DNA from: Zingiber officinale
Taxonomy: Eukaryota > Streptophyta > Magnoliopsida > Zingiberales > Zingiberaceae
Reading direction: 5' to 3'
NCBI RefSeq assembly: GCF_018446385.1
Contig: NC_056001.1
Location: 8,922,672 to 8,986,671 of the forward strand
Length of the DNA: 64,000 bases
The notes beneath the pieces were generated by a model. It saw only the letters and a program-made list of their open reading frames with translations. It ran no database searches and had not been told where the DNA came from. A program made the position numbers and the translations under genes. Numbering within the stretch: position 1 is the stretch's first letter; the number at the start of each line of letters is the position of its first letter. Positions 22,609 to 34,480 of the stretch are shown piece after piece.

Positions 22609-23347
22609 GATCACACGCTCCTAAATAATTTCATATAATCATCCATAAAGGAAGTTTGATCTAGCGATCCACAAATAAACTCATCCGATGTAGAGGAAGA
22701 CACTTAGAGCCAATGCACAAGTTTGTTTGCATCACTTACAAACCAATAATGGAGACCGTGGAATTTATTTACAAATCTCTCTCCCACTTAGTTATTTAAT
22801 ATGAGAATTTTAACATGCACACACACATCACAGCAAATAAAAGCAATAAATATGGAAAAATATTTTTTCAACTATTATGGCCTTTTCTATCACTGTCTTC
22901 CGTGTGCTGCCAATCCTAGCTGCTGCCATCTTTAGCCACCGCAATCGGGTCTAGTCGTCGCATCTATCTTGTTTCTTTTTCTGCTGTGCCTCTGGTCCTC
23001 AAATAGCACCATGCCTCGCAAGGATACGATCCGCGACAAAAATAAAATTTTACATATATCGATCCTATATTCCACAAAGGAATGTACATAAAGTCTAGAT
23101 CGAACAAAATGTAAAATCCTAAAACTAATACATCTCCTGCTGTATTTAATACATACAATCATGCACACACATAAAATGCTCTCGACATGTTCGAGGGTCC
23201 AATCACACATAATCATAATAGGCCATAATAGTTGGAGTCAACAACCACAGAGTTAATCTATTTGCACATCCTACTATTATCCTGCCTAAAATATGTATGA
23301 CATGTGCATAATTAAACTAAAAACCAAACACACAGAGGTATAACCTA
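22609..23347 (-). other. Internal remnant next to a Copia-type 5' LTR
   Basis: AT-rich, with no reading frame I recognise. It is probably the leader of the minus-strand element whose primer site and LTR follow at 23348-25816, truncated on the left by the LTR ending at 22608. Confidence 0.4.
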
Positions 23348-23359
23348 GCTCTGATACCA
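23348..23359 (-). promoter_or_regulatory. Primer-binding site (initiator tRNA-Met type)
   Basis: The minus strand reads TGGTATCAGAGC two bases beyond the LTR end CCAACA. Confidence 0.85.
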
Positions 23360-23361
23360 AT

Positions 23362-25816
23362 TGTTGGTTGCTACTCGGAATACCATCCTAGTTCCCCTGT
23401 ACAAAAATTTGTACAAGCACAGAACTATCCTAGCTACCCATGTGCTCTACCGAAGTTAAATTTGGATTGCAAACGGTGCTTAACATTATTAATCTAAATT
23501 GTCCTTCAGAAGTTAAACTTGGATTGAAAATGATACTTAACATTTTTACTCCAAGTTTAACCGATGTGATCTTCATAAGTTAAACTATATTACAGAAGCC
23601 AATCAAATATTTATTTCAAAGATTGGCTTCCAGGTTAAACATGGCGAGACACTAGGCCTTCTTGGGTATGAGATCATCCACCACTTCCTAGACAAAGCCT
23701 TTCAAAGAAATCGGATATTTAACTTCTTACAGTAAACTAGGTTTAACTACAGAGACCTCAATAGAAACACATTATCGAAACATGAAATCGAAAAATAAAA
23801 TCGATAACAAAAAATGATAACTTAAAATCGATAACCTCTTGTGTTTGGTTTTTCAAGATCTATACAAAAGATGAACTAGCTATGATGCGAAAACTAATAA
23901 CTAGTTATACCTTTTGTAGCTTATAGACCTCTTGATCTTCTGTTGTATTCTTCTCCTTCTCTTGGACGTCGTATGGGTGACGATCTTCCAAGATGAAATC
24001 CACTCAAGCTTCTTCCAAGGCTTCCAAGATCCGGCCACCAACAAACCTCCAAGGGATGCTAGACAAGAGAGCTTCCTTCTCTTCTTCTTCTCCTTCAAGC
24101 AATCGGCCACCAAGAGATCACCAACTAGATGTCGCCGGCCACCAAGGAAGAAAACAAAAGGAGAAGAGAGAAGGACAAGGGCCGACCACCAAGGATTGGA
24201 AGAGAGGAATAGAAGATGTGTTATCTCATGAGGCACCCCTCCATTTTCTTTTATAATTCTTGGTCTTGGCAAAAAAGGAAAGTTTTAAACATAATTAAAA
24301 CTTCCTTATATTCCTTGCCAATAACTAAAAAGGAAAGTTTTTAAAACAAAAAAGTAAGACTTCCTTTTATACTTGTCATGGTCGGCCACCTACTTGTGCT
24401 CCAAACAAGGAAAATTTTAAACATAAAATTAAAACTTCCTTATTTGTTTTTGGTAAGAAATTTTTAATAAAAAATTTCTCTTTTAAATCCCTTTTTGGTT
24501 ATAAAAGAGAAATTTTATAAATTAAAATCTCCCTTTTAAAACATGTGGATGGTTACAAGAAAGAAAAGTTTTATCAAAAATTAAAATCTTCTTTTTAACT
24601 ACAAATAAGGAAAGATATCTAACCTTTCTCTTAATCCATTGTAGAAAGCTATAAAAGGAAAGATTTTAAAATTTTAAAACTCTTTTTTAAAACTATGGCT
24701 TCTACAAAAGGAAAGATTTTAAAAATTAAAACATCCTTTTATTTTAATGTGGTCGGCCACCTTGCTTGGGCTCCAAGCTTGGCCGACCATAATACTTAGC
24801 TCCATCTTTTGGCTTGGCCGACCCTAGCTTGGGCTCTAAGCTTGGCTTGGCCGACCACAATGAGATGGGTAAGAAGCTTGGCTCTAAGTGGATATAAGGC
24901 TTTATAAATAAGAGGCTACAATAGGGACCGAGAGGAGGAATTGATTTTGGTCTCCCGATAAGCTTAAGCTTCCCGTGTTCGCCTCGAACATCCAACTCAA
25001 GTTCATCAATAATAACTCATACCACTAAAGAGTTATTATTGCACTACCACACCAATCCTATATTACAATATGAACTCCTTCTTATCATGAGTGTGTTAGT
25101 CTCCCTGTGTTTAAGATATCGAATGCCCACTAATCAAATGAGTTACTGACAACTCACTTAATTAATATCTAGCTCCAAGAGTAGTACCACTCAACCTTAT
25201 TGTCATGTCGGACTAAGTCCACCTGCAGGGTTTACATGACAATCTTTATGAGCTCCTCAAGAGGGCATCATCAACCTAGATTACTAGGACATAGTTTCAT
25301 TCTATAATCAACAACACACCATATAAATAATATCATTTCCCAACTTATCGGACCTATTTATTTAACGAACTAAATCACACCCTTTGATAAATTAAAGAAA
25401 TAAATATTAAGTATACGTGCTTGTTATTATATCATGTTTAAGAGTACACACTTCCATAATAACAGAGGTTTTGTTCTTTTATATAGTCAGTATAAAAAGA
25501 AACTACCTCAAATGGTCCTGCTCAATATACTCATAGTGTACTAGTGTAATTTTATAGTCAAGATAAACTAATATCAAATTACACTACAACCACTCCAATG
25601 GTTTGTCCCATTCCATCTTGGTTGTGAGCTACTATTTATAATTTATAAGAAACTGATAACATGAACTTCTGTGTGTCTCCTCACACCATGTTATCTACAA
25701 TATAAATTAAATGGACAACTACACTTAGCATAAATGTAGACATTTGACCAATGTGATTTTTTATTTCAAAATAACTGTTTATACAAAAAACTAGACTTTT
25801 AGTATATACTCTAATA
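23362..25816 (-). mobile_element. Copia-type 5' LTR, about 2.46 kb (LTR-F family)
   Basis: The plus strand starts TGTTGGTTGCTACTC. The far end reads AGTATATACTCTAATA where a related copy (18261) has GTATACATTCCAACA, so this terminus has decayed. It contains GGTCGGCCACC/GGCCGACCA repeats (about 24740-24860), and related copies occur at 7974-9964 (plus) and 17637-18261 (minus). The adjacent primer site shows that it is a 5' LTR whose element extends to the left but is lost. Confidence 0.75.
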
Positions 25817-25825
25817 GCGTTTGAA

Positions 25826-26283
25826 TAAAGTTCCTGGTCCGGGCGCCCGGAAGGGTTCCGGGTGCCCGGACCGAGAAAGTCAACTTCCTGTCAACTTTTG
25901 GTCCTAGTCTTCTACTCTGGTTTTGCTCGCATTAGTTCCGGTCTTCCACTTCGGTTCCACTTGCTTGGGTAATTTCGGTCATCCGGAATAGGGCTCATCC
26001 AAACCCATTTTCCGACTTTCGAGCAGTCTTCCGCTCCGGCTTCTCATCCCACAAAAATATCGTGCACCTCCTTCTCATCCGCTAACGTATTCTTCCGCAG
26101 CACCTCGTCCCTCGGATGCACAAAGCCCTTCGGTTCTCTCCCGTGTCGTCCTTCTCGCTAGCTGCATCTTTTGCTCGACTTCCTGTTCTCTTAAATTCCT
26201 GCACACTTAGACACAGAGGTTAAATACCAACAGAACCTAACCGACTTGGTTGATCACATCAAAATTACCTTAGGGTACTAACA
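25826..26283 (-). mobile_element. LTR fragment with GGGCGCCCGG motif
   Basis: The right end GGGTACTAACA gives TGTTAGTACCC on the minus strand. It shares CTCGTCCCTCGGATGCAC, CCTTCTCGCTAGCTGC and GGTTGATCACATCAAAA with the LTRs at 38916-40132 and, in reverse, at 55543-61252. GGGCGCCCGGAAGGGTTCCGG at the left is the palindrome type of the 55939 family. Truncated at the left. Confidence 0.65.
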
Positions 26284-27913
26284 CTTTGAACATTTCCGAT
26301 GGATAATCCACTAAATTTGATTCTCTAATACAAAGTACGAGAAAAGTGTAACACCCTATACTTTCCTTTTGCAAGTATATTAAGTATACATAATAATAAA
26401 TTTTTTACCAACACAAAGGTGTCGAAATGGATATGCTAGTGTGTTAGTGTCAATCTACCGATAGTAGTCGGACGTAGTCAAGTGGTAGTATGGTAACAAC
26501 GTGAGAATGGAGCAGCCGGACAATCAAGAATAAGCGTAGAAAAGTGTTGTCAAATCTCCTGGCCAAACCCTCCTTTTAAACAATGTTGAGTTGCCTCCAA
26601 CATCGCTTATCTGATTCGAAGACTTTGGTTTCTATCTGCATGAGATCGCCTCCATCAGTTCTGAGACGCCTCCAATGCGCTTCGAGAAGCCTCTAGTCCA
26701 CTTCGAGGCATCTCCCAGCAGCAAAATTCTATCTTCAAATCTTATCTGCATGAGGGTGCCTCCTCCCTATCCAGGACGACTTCGTTCAGCTCCAAGGCAC
26801 CTCCAGTCAACTCCAAGACACCTCAAGCATTATTCATCTAAGGCTAACTCTTTCACTTTATTATTGCTAGACACGTTAGTTCAAACAACAAAAGGTAACC
26901 GGTAAAACAGAGATAACATATTAAAAATAAGATATATGAATTAGATCTTGTCTTCTTAAGACCATGGTCTAGTCATGGTTTCAACTTAGACTTCCAAAAT
27001 AAATCTAAATTGGATCAGTGCCTATAGCCTGATTGGGGCATGTCCTCACTGGATCACTATCCTCTAGTCTAGTGCTTACCTCACTTATCATTGCAGACTT
27101 ACTCAATTCTTTGCTCACCAAGTTTTTCTACAAAATACCTCATCTATACTTCAGCCAGTTGTCCGGTCCTACAGACTCAATTGGACTTTTCGCCAAATAT
27201 CAACCTATCTAGTCTTCTGTCAGTTTCCACCTGGACTTTATCCTAATGTCAGGCCCTATCAAGTCTTTCAATCCTATATACTTGGTATATAGGTTAAATC
27301 ACAAGTCTAACTTTAACATTTATCGTACATCAAAATTTAAATTTGATTATTAGTATAAACTGAATCAAATATTTATAGTCGAGACTGCATAGAATCAAAG
27401 ATGATCTAGATTCGAGATCGACGTGGAGCCGGGGTTATTTAGAGTTGGAGTTGCACGGAGCCAAGGATGACCCGGTTCAAGAGCGATGTAGAGTCTAGAG
27501 TATACAGAATTAGGAGCCACTCTCGATAGAATTATTGACTTTGTTAACCATGTGAACCATGTGATATCTTTTGATTATCTCCGGCATAACTTTCGTTATT
27601 TTTTACTATTAAATATATACGTATGATCTCTCTTAGGTCTTGAACGTTGAAAATTTTACAACATATTAAAGCATTTTTTAATTAAAATATAATTTGTTGA
27701 CTCTTGGGACATGACCTAACTCTATTATAAGTTGTTGACTTGGTGTAGAAGGAAGAAAGTGATGAGAGAGATGGGTAAAATATCAATTATTTAGCCCTTT
27801 TCAGGCGCCCCATTTTTAGAATTGGGACGTCCGGATATATAAGAGTCATTTAAAACTATACATCGAATGGATGTGCAAATTAATAAAATTATTCTTAGAT
27901 CTATTTTTCATTC
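26284..27913. other. Intergenic DNA with a decayed GAGGC-rich repeat
   Basis: No gene recognised. 26560-26850 contains GCCTCCA/GAGGCACCTC words like those in the LTRs at 38916-39972 and 59522-59616, probably another decayed LTR. Confidence 0.45.
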
Positions 27914-28141
27914 GAAAAAAATCTCCTATAATACACTATAGTTAAAATTAGAACTTTAAATCCCTTAATTATATTATTTATTGACTAACCTAACTATTAA
28001 GTTACTAAGGCAATTAAATAAATCCCTTCAATAGGCATAATTATTTAATTGTCCTAGTAGTATAATAGTTAGGTCCTTCAATAAATAATTAAGGGATTTA
28101 AAGTTTGAATTTTAGTTATGGTGTATTATAAAAGATTTTTA
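27914..28141. mobile_element. Foldback MITE-like element
   Basis: Two arms of about 100 bp (27915-28019 and 28038-28141) are near reverse complements. AAAATCTCCTATAATACAC pairs with GTGTATTATAAAAGATTTTT, and TAAATCCCTTAATTAT with ATAATTAAGGGATTTA. The loop is short (TTCAATAGGCATA). No transposase and no certain target-site duplication were seen. Confidence 0.75.
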
Positions 28142-30476
28142 AAATTAATCTTAAAATGTTGGTCATTTTGATCGTATAATCTCGAGAATCAACATAATTA
28201 TAGTTAAATTCGTGACAATAGTAAGTAAAAGTTCACATTCTTTATCTTATGTTAAATAATGGCATGGAACTGGTCGTCCATATTTATCTTATGTTAAATA
28301 CGATGTTTGAAACTTTGAATGCACAAGGAAATGAAATGGCATTGCATGCTCCGTGGGTTGACATTTTGCGCCTTCAAAAGTTTCAAATCAACCATTTTTT
28401 CCGGTTCAAATTTGTCATGTTCTAAGCATTAATTCTGATTTAGACTGATTTGATTTTATGTGGAAACATTCGCATTTGGCGTCTCCTCTTTCTACACCCT
28501 TTTCTACCTTTGCTTGTTCTTTCTAAATATTCTCCAAGTTTTATAACACTGCCAATGATACAGATTAAATATACTGATAAACATGACAATGGAATTTGAT
28601 TTGCAATTATCCCTTTGTTGAGGCGATTTCTTTGAAAATAAATATTAATTCACATTGATTGTATTGCTCTATCTTACTTTGTCCCCAATTAATAAACGAG
28701 AAAAATCAAATATACATAAACTAAAGGACCAACATTTACTTTTAATTAATTCTTAGATTTCATTGCTACATCTATAAATCTTGGTTTAACCAATTAATTC
28801 ACATGGAGTGTTTTTTTATTATTTTAAATTGCTATTTGATCTGCTTAATGCATGAAAGAAATAATTAGGAGCAAAGTTTATTTTACACTTTTAAAAATCA
28901 TATTTTTTAGAGTAGGTGGGAAAATGGAAGAAACATAGAAGCAAGTCGAAATTGGAATGACAAACACGACATGAATATTCAATTAATTAATTTCCTCATT
29001 TCCACTCTAATTAGGAAAAATAAAATCACAAAAATATTATATAAAGATGTGTAAAGCAATAAATTAAGTTGCATGGGATGATAAGTTACATAAAAATTTT
29101 GGGATGAGCCTTAGACTTGTACGACTTAGAAGAGAAGTCTTAATCCACGAGTTGACTGTCATTATCATGGTGGAGAATTGTCAATCTTCTTGTGCATGCC
29201 AATGTAGAAAGAGAAGTCCTCGTTGACAGCTACATATGAAAGGAAGGAGGGGCAAGAAAAAAAAAAGCACATCAATGAGAATAAGGAAACTCAATGACAA
29301 ATATGAATTTTGTCTGCACAGAACGAAATATACGTTGACACCAGTAAGAAAAAAGAAATTAATACACAACAGAAATAGTGGAAGTAAGAGGATCCATATT
29401 AATTGTTATACAAGAGTATTCATACTAATTTTTTTTTATCTAAAATATATAATTTAAAATAAAAATATATTTTATTAAATTTGATATCTACTTTTCACTA
29501 CATCATATATTAATTTTTTCTATTTTTTTTTCTACCTCTATATTTAGGGAATAGAATACATTCCCTAAATTTAAAGAAGTACAATTTATAAATGTAAAAT
29601 TTAAATAACGGATAGAATAGTTAATAGAAAGCTTTTTTAGCTATCCTATTCAAATTTTAGAGTAAAATATTTGGATATGGTAACTATGTGAATGCTCTAA
29701 TATTTTCAAAATTTAATGTAAACTATCTATTTTATTAAATTCAGATAATCAATTTTAACTACACATTATATCAACTATCCTTAATTTTTTATTATCTTTA
29801 TTTTTTATTATTTTCTTTTCTCTTTTCCATTTTTTTATTATTTTTTTCTCTCTATGCTTAATATTTACTTTTCATTGCCTAATTCATTCTTTTTATTTTT
29901 TTTTCCTATCTTCCAACTTAAATTATATTTTAATTTTTAGACAATGGATTTCATTTCCTAAATTTAAAGAAATATTATTTATTAAATTTAAATTTAAAGA
30001 ATGGATATGATAGATTATGTAAAAATATTTTTATATAAAATATAAAATTTAAGATATATTCTATGCAAGTTGACGTGGATATTCAAGTCATTGATTCATA
30101 AGGTTGAAAGGTTGGTAACCGCGTATTGGATTGTGTCAATTAATTTTTCATATAATTTTAAGAAATAGAGAAAAAAATAAAACAAAATAAAAATGTAGGT
30201 ATCTCGATACGGATAGTTTGATCTTAAGTAATAATTTCAGCCAATGGACTTTTTGTTAGATAAAACAACGGAAATGAAGAACTAAATGGTACATAGAATA
30301 TATTAAGTTTGGGCTTTGCAGCCGTATAAAATTCGATGCTTCATGAGCTAACAAAACCCAGATTAGTGGGTCATTGCAAAGCTGGATTATACTCAGCTTT
30401 GCATAAGACCGCATACATTATTTTTACCTAAAGATCTATTTGTGGCTTAATTATGGCTTCTTACGGAAACGGCCGT
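28142..30476. other. AT-rich intergenic DNA downstream of HMGR
   Basis: No gene recognised. 29440-30060 has repeated ATTAAATTTAAA/TTTTATTATTTT tracts. Small open frames here have no recognisable features. Confidence 0.6.
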
Positions 30477-32673
30477 TTATTTGATCTGATGTCCGATATT
30501 CGTGTTGCTGGATCTGTTGTACTTCATGTGGCTCTGCACAAGGTGCCCAGCTGCGAGAGCCGAGAGGAGGGAGAGCTCCCCAGCGAGGACTGTGCCGGCG
30601 ATGATGGTGGCCAGTCGCCGGGCGTTTGCGCCAGGAGATTCCAAGCTTTCGCCTTGCACACCGAGCAGATCCAAACAGGCAGCTTGTGGAGCTAGCTCAG
30701 TCCCTCTGCCAACTGTGCCAACCTAAATGCATTTAAAACAAACAGCATGAGCTCACATTTATCCTTTCTGCAGAAATGGCAAAAATTTTGAAGATTTCGC
30801 TCACAGATCAGCAAGATGACAAGGTTGGGGGATTTAGACAATTAAACTTCTAGTTCATAATTATTCAACATGATGACGACGACCTTTGACGAGATGTCTC
30901 CGTTTGGGTTCATGGAAACGACTGAAAAGTACGCAACGTGCTCTTGCGGTGGCTGCTAGTAAAGTTGTCTTATGCGGACCACCAGTAGCAAAGTCAGTGG
31001 AATTGACTCACTTTGATTTCAATCTAACGTCACGATCAAATACATGCATGAAGCGACAAGTGCAAGCAGAATTTTAGCAAGTTCCACCTGCTGCATGAAA
31101 AATTCTAAAACACGATCTGCTGAATATTCACCGATGGCATGTGATCAAGTCTAATTATATTAATCCCCTGGCAGACGGCAGATGCATTTCAATTTTACAT
31201 TCATTCTGTTACGGGTGTTGAGTTTACATTAGACAAAAATACAATATAATTATAAGTTAAATAAGGATATGAATAGCATCCTAGGGTTTAGGACATGATG
31301 TTTTGGAAGACATGAGCAGTGGGAAATAGGTACAACACAATCAGTAGTTATTCAGGTCATTTAAATGACTAGTAGCCTTTTGGTCTGTACTTCACTTTTT
31401 ACTGGTTAAATCTCAATTTTGAATGTTTGATATTTCAATATCGTTTCTTTAAGATTATGTTCCATATCATTATTTATCAATGCTAGATCTACCTACTTTT
31501 GATCCATGAATAAATTGATAATTAAATAAGGAAATGGATTTTATAGATTACGAAATGGAACTGAGATTGAATTCAGTACCTCAATTGATGGCAAAGTCAC
31601 AGAAACATGAAGTTCCTTTCCGTCATTCAAAGCTTCGATCATGGTGATACACTGAGAACTCTCGACATTGGTAGCCGGATCTTGGCCAGTGGCAATGAAG
31701 ATCGCAGATGTAATATTACTGGCCTGAGCATTGAACCCCCCAAGAGATCCTGCAAGTGCGGAGCCAACTAGATTCTTGATCTTGTTGAGTTCCACAAGTG
31801 CAGGTATGTTGGTCTTGAGAACCTTCTCTACCACTTCTTCCTTGATGATTGCTTCACAAGCCACTGATTTGCCCCTGCCTTCAATCCAATTCACGGCAAC
31901 TGGCTTATTTTCAGAGCAGAGATTACCTGGGCAGTGTCGAGAGAAGCATTAATTAGCATACACAAACAAGCTTGTAACATGCATTTAGTCAACATGTTGA
32001 TGCAAATGAATGTATTGGTCAATTTTTCATTGATGAAAAGAGAAATATTTGTAGATACTCCACTAATAGAAACAAAAACTCACTAAAAGACATAAGCTTA
32101 GGGAGAATCTATGTGATAGTCTGACTACATGACAAACCAAGATAAGGAAAAAGAACCAAACTTGAGGTGCTGATGACTTCCATGTCGTTGAAATTGTTGA
32201 GAAGGTAATCCAACACATGTTTGACGCCTTCGGAGATTATGTTCATGCCCACGTCATCTTGTGTGCTGCATCTGAATCTCATGTACAGGTTCCTCCCGGC
32301 CAGAGCACATCTGATTGTCTGTAGCCTCGCAAATCTGGAAGACCTGCACAAAATTAAACAACGTGCAATTCAATTAGATTCAAGTGTTAGAGGAACACGT
32401 AAAGGTGACTGTCAACCTCCAGCAGAGAAGGAAAATGTCAAGTTTAGCAATTCAAAAGAACAAAAATAAAAGACAAAAAAATCTAACCAGAATTTGAAAA
32501 CTTATATGAATTTTGACTAGGATTTCCAAACCACAAATGCAAAGAGAAGAAAAGGTCATGAGTTCTTTCCCTGATTACTTTTGAATTTGAATCAACATAT
32601 ATTGAAAAAAATATACCAAAAGTTAAAAAAAAAAATAGAGTGAAATTCTGTGCAGTAAAAAGATGTAATGTTT

Positions 32674-32736
<63 letters not shown>

Positions 32737-33539
32737 GATGCAAAACAAAAAATCAAACACCTATTGAACAACTCTGTGAGTGTCTCCAAATTGTCGGGGT
32801 TCTCCAAGAAGGCCTGGAGCTCTGCTGCCCTGGCCGCGGACGGTAGTCTCACCACCAGCGCCCGCGTTATACCGTCCCCAAAGATGACGCTGGAGGCGCC
32901 ACCGCTTAATGCGATGGCCTTGAAACCCCTGGACACGCTGGCCACCAGGCAGCCCTCGGTGGTTGCCATCGGTACATAGTACTGGCTCCCGTCGAGAAGT
33001 AGAGGCCCAGGTACGCCCACCGGCAACTGTAGGCACCCCACTTTAAGCTCACAGAATCGCCCCGAGCTGGAAGCGTAATCGAACCCATGGAGCGGCAATC
33101 CCACCAAGCCCTTTCCGGTGACCCGCCGAATGGCCTCGCGCCGGATCATGACAGCCCTCTCGCTATCGCCGGTCGCGGACTCCAGTTCCTCAGATGGCGT
33201 CTCGCCGGAGACCACAGACGCGACGATTTCGTCGTCCGTGAGAATAGTTTCGAGGGGAGAGACACGGGATCTGCTCTTCTTCCCGCGCTTGCCACGGAGG
33301 AAGGCGATGAATTTGGCAAGGAAGAAGCTAGAGAAGCAGACGCAGTACAATAGGGACGCGATGACGGTTAGGGTTTCCTTGAGACCAAGAAGGTAGAGCA
33401 GGGAGGCGACCAAGGTCAAAATGGAGAGGAGCAGCTTGGTGTGGCGTACGGAGAGAGGAAAGGCGAGCGGCTGAGATCGGCGATTCGGTGCGCCGACCAG
33501 AAAAGAAAGCCTCCACAGGATCTTCCGGCGAACCCCCAT
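30477..33539 (-). CDS. HMGR: 3-hydroxy-3-methylglutaryl-CoA reductase, altered catalytic residues
   Basis: HMGR reduces HMG-CoA to mevalonate with 2 NADPH at the ER membrane, the committed step of the cytosolic isoprenoid pathway. Exons: 32761-33539, 32162-32343, 31580-31926, 30477-30722; all introns are GT-AG, and the joined frame gives 517 residues with no stop, in the usual plant four-exon layout. Two membrane segments lie at about 34-53 and 57-80, a linker at 85-100, then the catalytic domain. Seen: E195 in TTEGC, D403 in GQDPA, H501 in SHMKYNRSS (with the conserved regulatory serine region). Odd: the usual DKKPAAVNW reads ENKPVAVNW, so the catalytic lysine position is N327; DAMGMN reads DDVGMN; MTRAPVV reads ITRALVV; GTVGGGT reads GTVGRGT. 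I chose ATG 33539; an in-frame GTG lies two codons upstream. Identity is certain, activity doubtful. Confidence 0.93.
32677..32732. repeat. (TA)n microsatellite in HMGR intron 1
   Basis: About 28 TA units, within intron 1 (32344-32760) and about 30 bp from the exon 1 splice donor. Confidence 0.97.
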
Positions 33540-33540
33540 G

Positions 33541-33636
33541 CTCACTCTTATAACCGCCTTGCTCCCGGTGCGTTCGAACGGAGGGAGTGCAGTGCAGTGG
33601 AGATGGCGGGGGGCTTACTCTTATAACCGCCTTGGG
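33541..33636 (-). promoter_or_regulatory. Duplicated HMGR core promoter block
   Basis: CAAGGCGGTTATAAGAGT (minus strand) occurs twice, at 33544-33561 and 33617-33634. The inner TATA is only about 10-15 bases from the ATG, too close to serve it. The outer copy would give a leader of about 50 nt. The promoter role is inferred from sequence and position. Confidence 0.55.
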
Positions 33637-33699
33637 GCGAGAGATGCTTGGCCGTAACTTATTCTAAGATGACCCAAAAACAATTGGTTGATAATTTCC

Positions 33700-34480
33700 A
33701 ACAATACAAATGCAACAAATTCAGGTGCACTATTTTTTTTCCTTGATTTTCAGAAATTTGATTGTTTCTCTGCTTCTTCTTTGTTTTTGACTTTATGTTG
33801 ACTCATTACATTAATAAAAAATAATATTACCATTATTCAACTCTCCTCTAATACTATTTCATAGCTACTGTAATTCATGCTTAATTTACTCAAAACTATT
33901 CGTATCTACAATGTAAATTCACATGCATTGTTATAATGATGAAATTGTATTTACTATAATATGAATTAACCTGGTCATTTAACATTTACATTAAATTTAT
34001 AATAGTAACAGTTATTACTACAATAGGTCTCACCGATTCAAAAATTAAATGGGAGATTTAAATGAAAGATAACAATACTCAAGAAGGGAGTGGGCGTGTA
34101 AAATGAGACGCCTTAGTGATTTGGAAAAATAGGACGTGATTTCGCCCTATTTTTTTACATCAACTGAGGCGAAATAAATTTTTATTGAATTAAATATTAA
34201 TTTCAATTTTAATATGTTTGAGTGGAAGAGTAAACAGCGTTCAAACTTCAAAATGAGTGAATAGAGTTTCAAACTTCAAAACGGTGACGTCACCATATAG
34301 AAATAATGTAGAAACTAAAAACGACATTATGAGTAAATTAGAACTGATTTTTTTCCTTTTTTGGAACAAATGTGTTAATTGTTATCCAAATTTAATGTGT
34401 GTTTTTTTTCAAAGGCCATTAAGCAACCTCATGAGCTTTTGTAATTTTTTTAGTTTGTATTTTGTTTTTTGAACGATTAA
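33700..34480. repeat. Local duplication block 1 upstream of HMGR
   Basis: Shares with block 2 (35585-36335) the order ATGCAACAAATTCAGGT, TTTGACTTTATGTTGAC, then TTTGAGTGGAAGAG, GTTTCAAACTTCAAAA, GTGACGTCACCATATAGAAA, TAATGTAGAAACT. Non-coding. Confidence 0.75.

Noticed and set aside
30453-30695. Plus-strand frames over HMGR exon 4 and around exon 1 (33087-33396)
   Set aside because: They are reverse-strand shadows of GC-rich HMGR exons.
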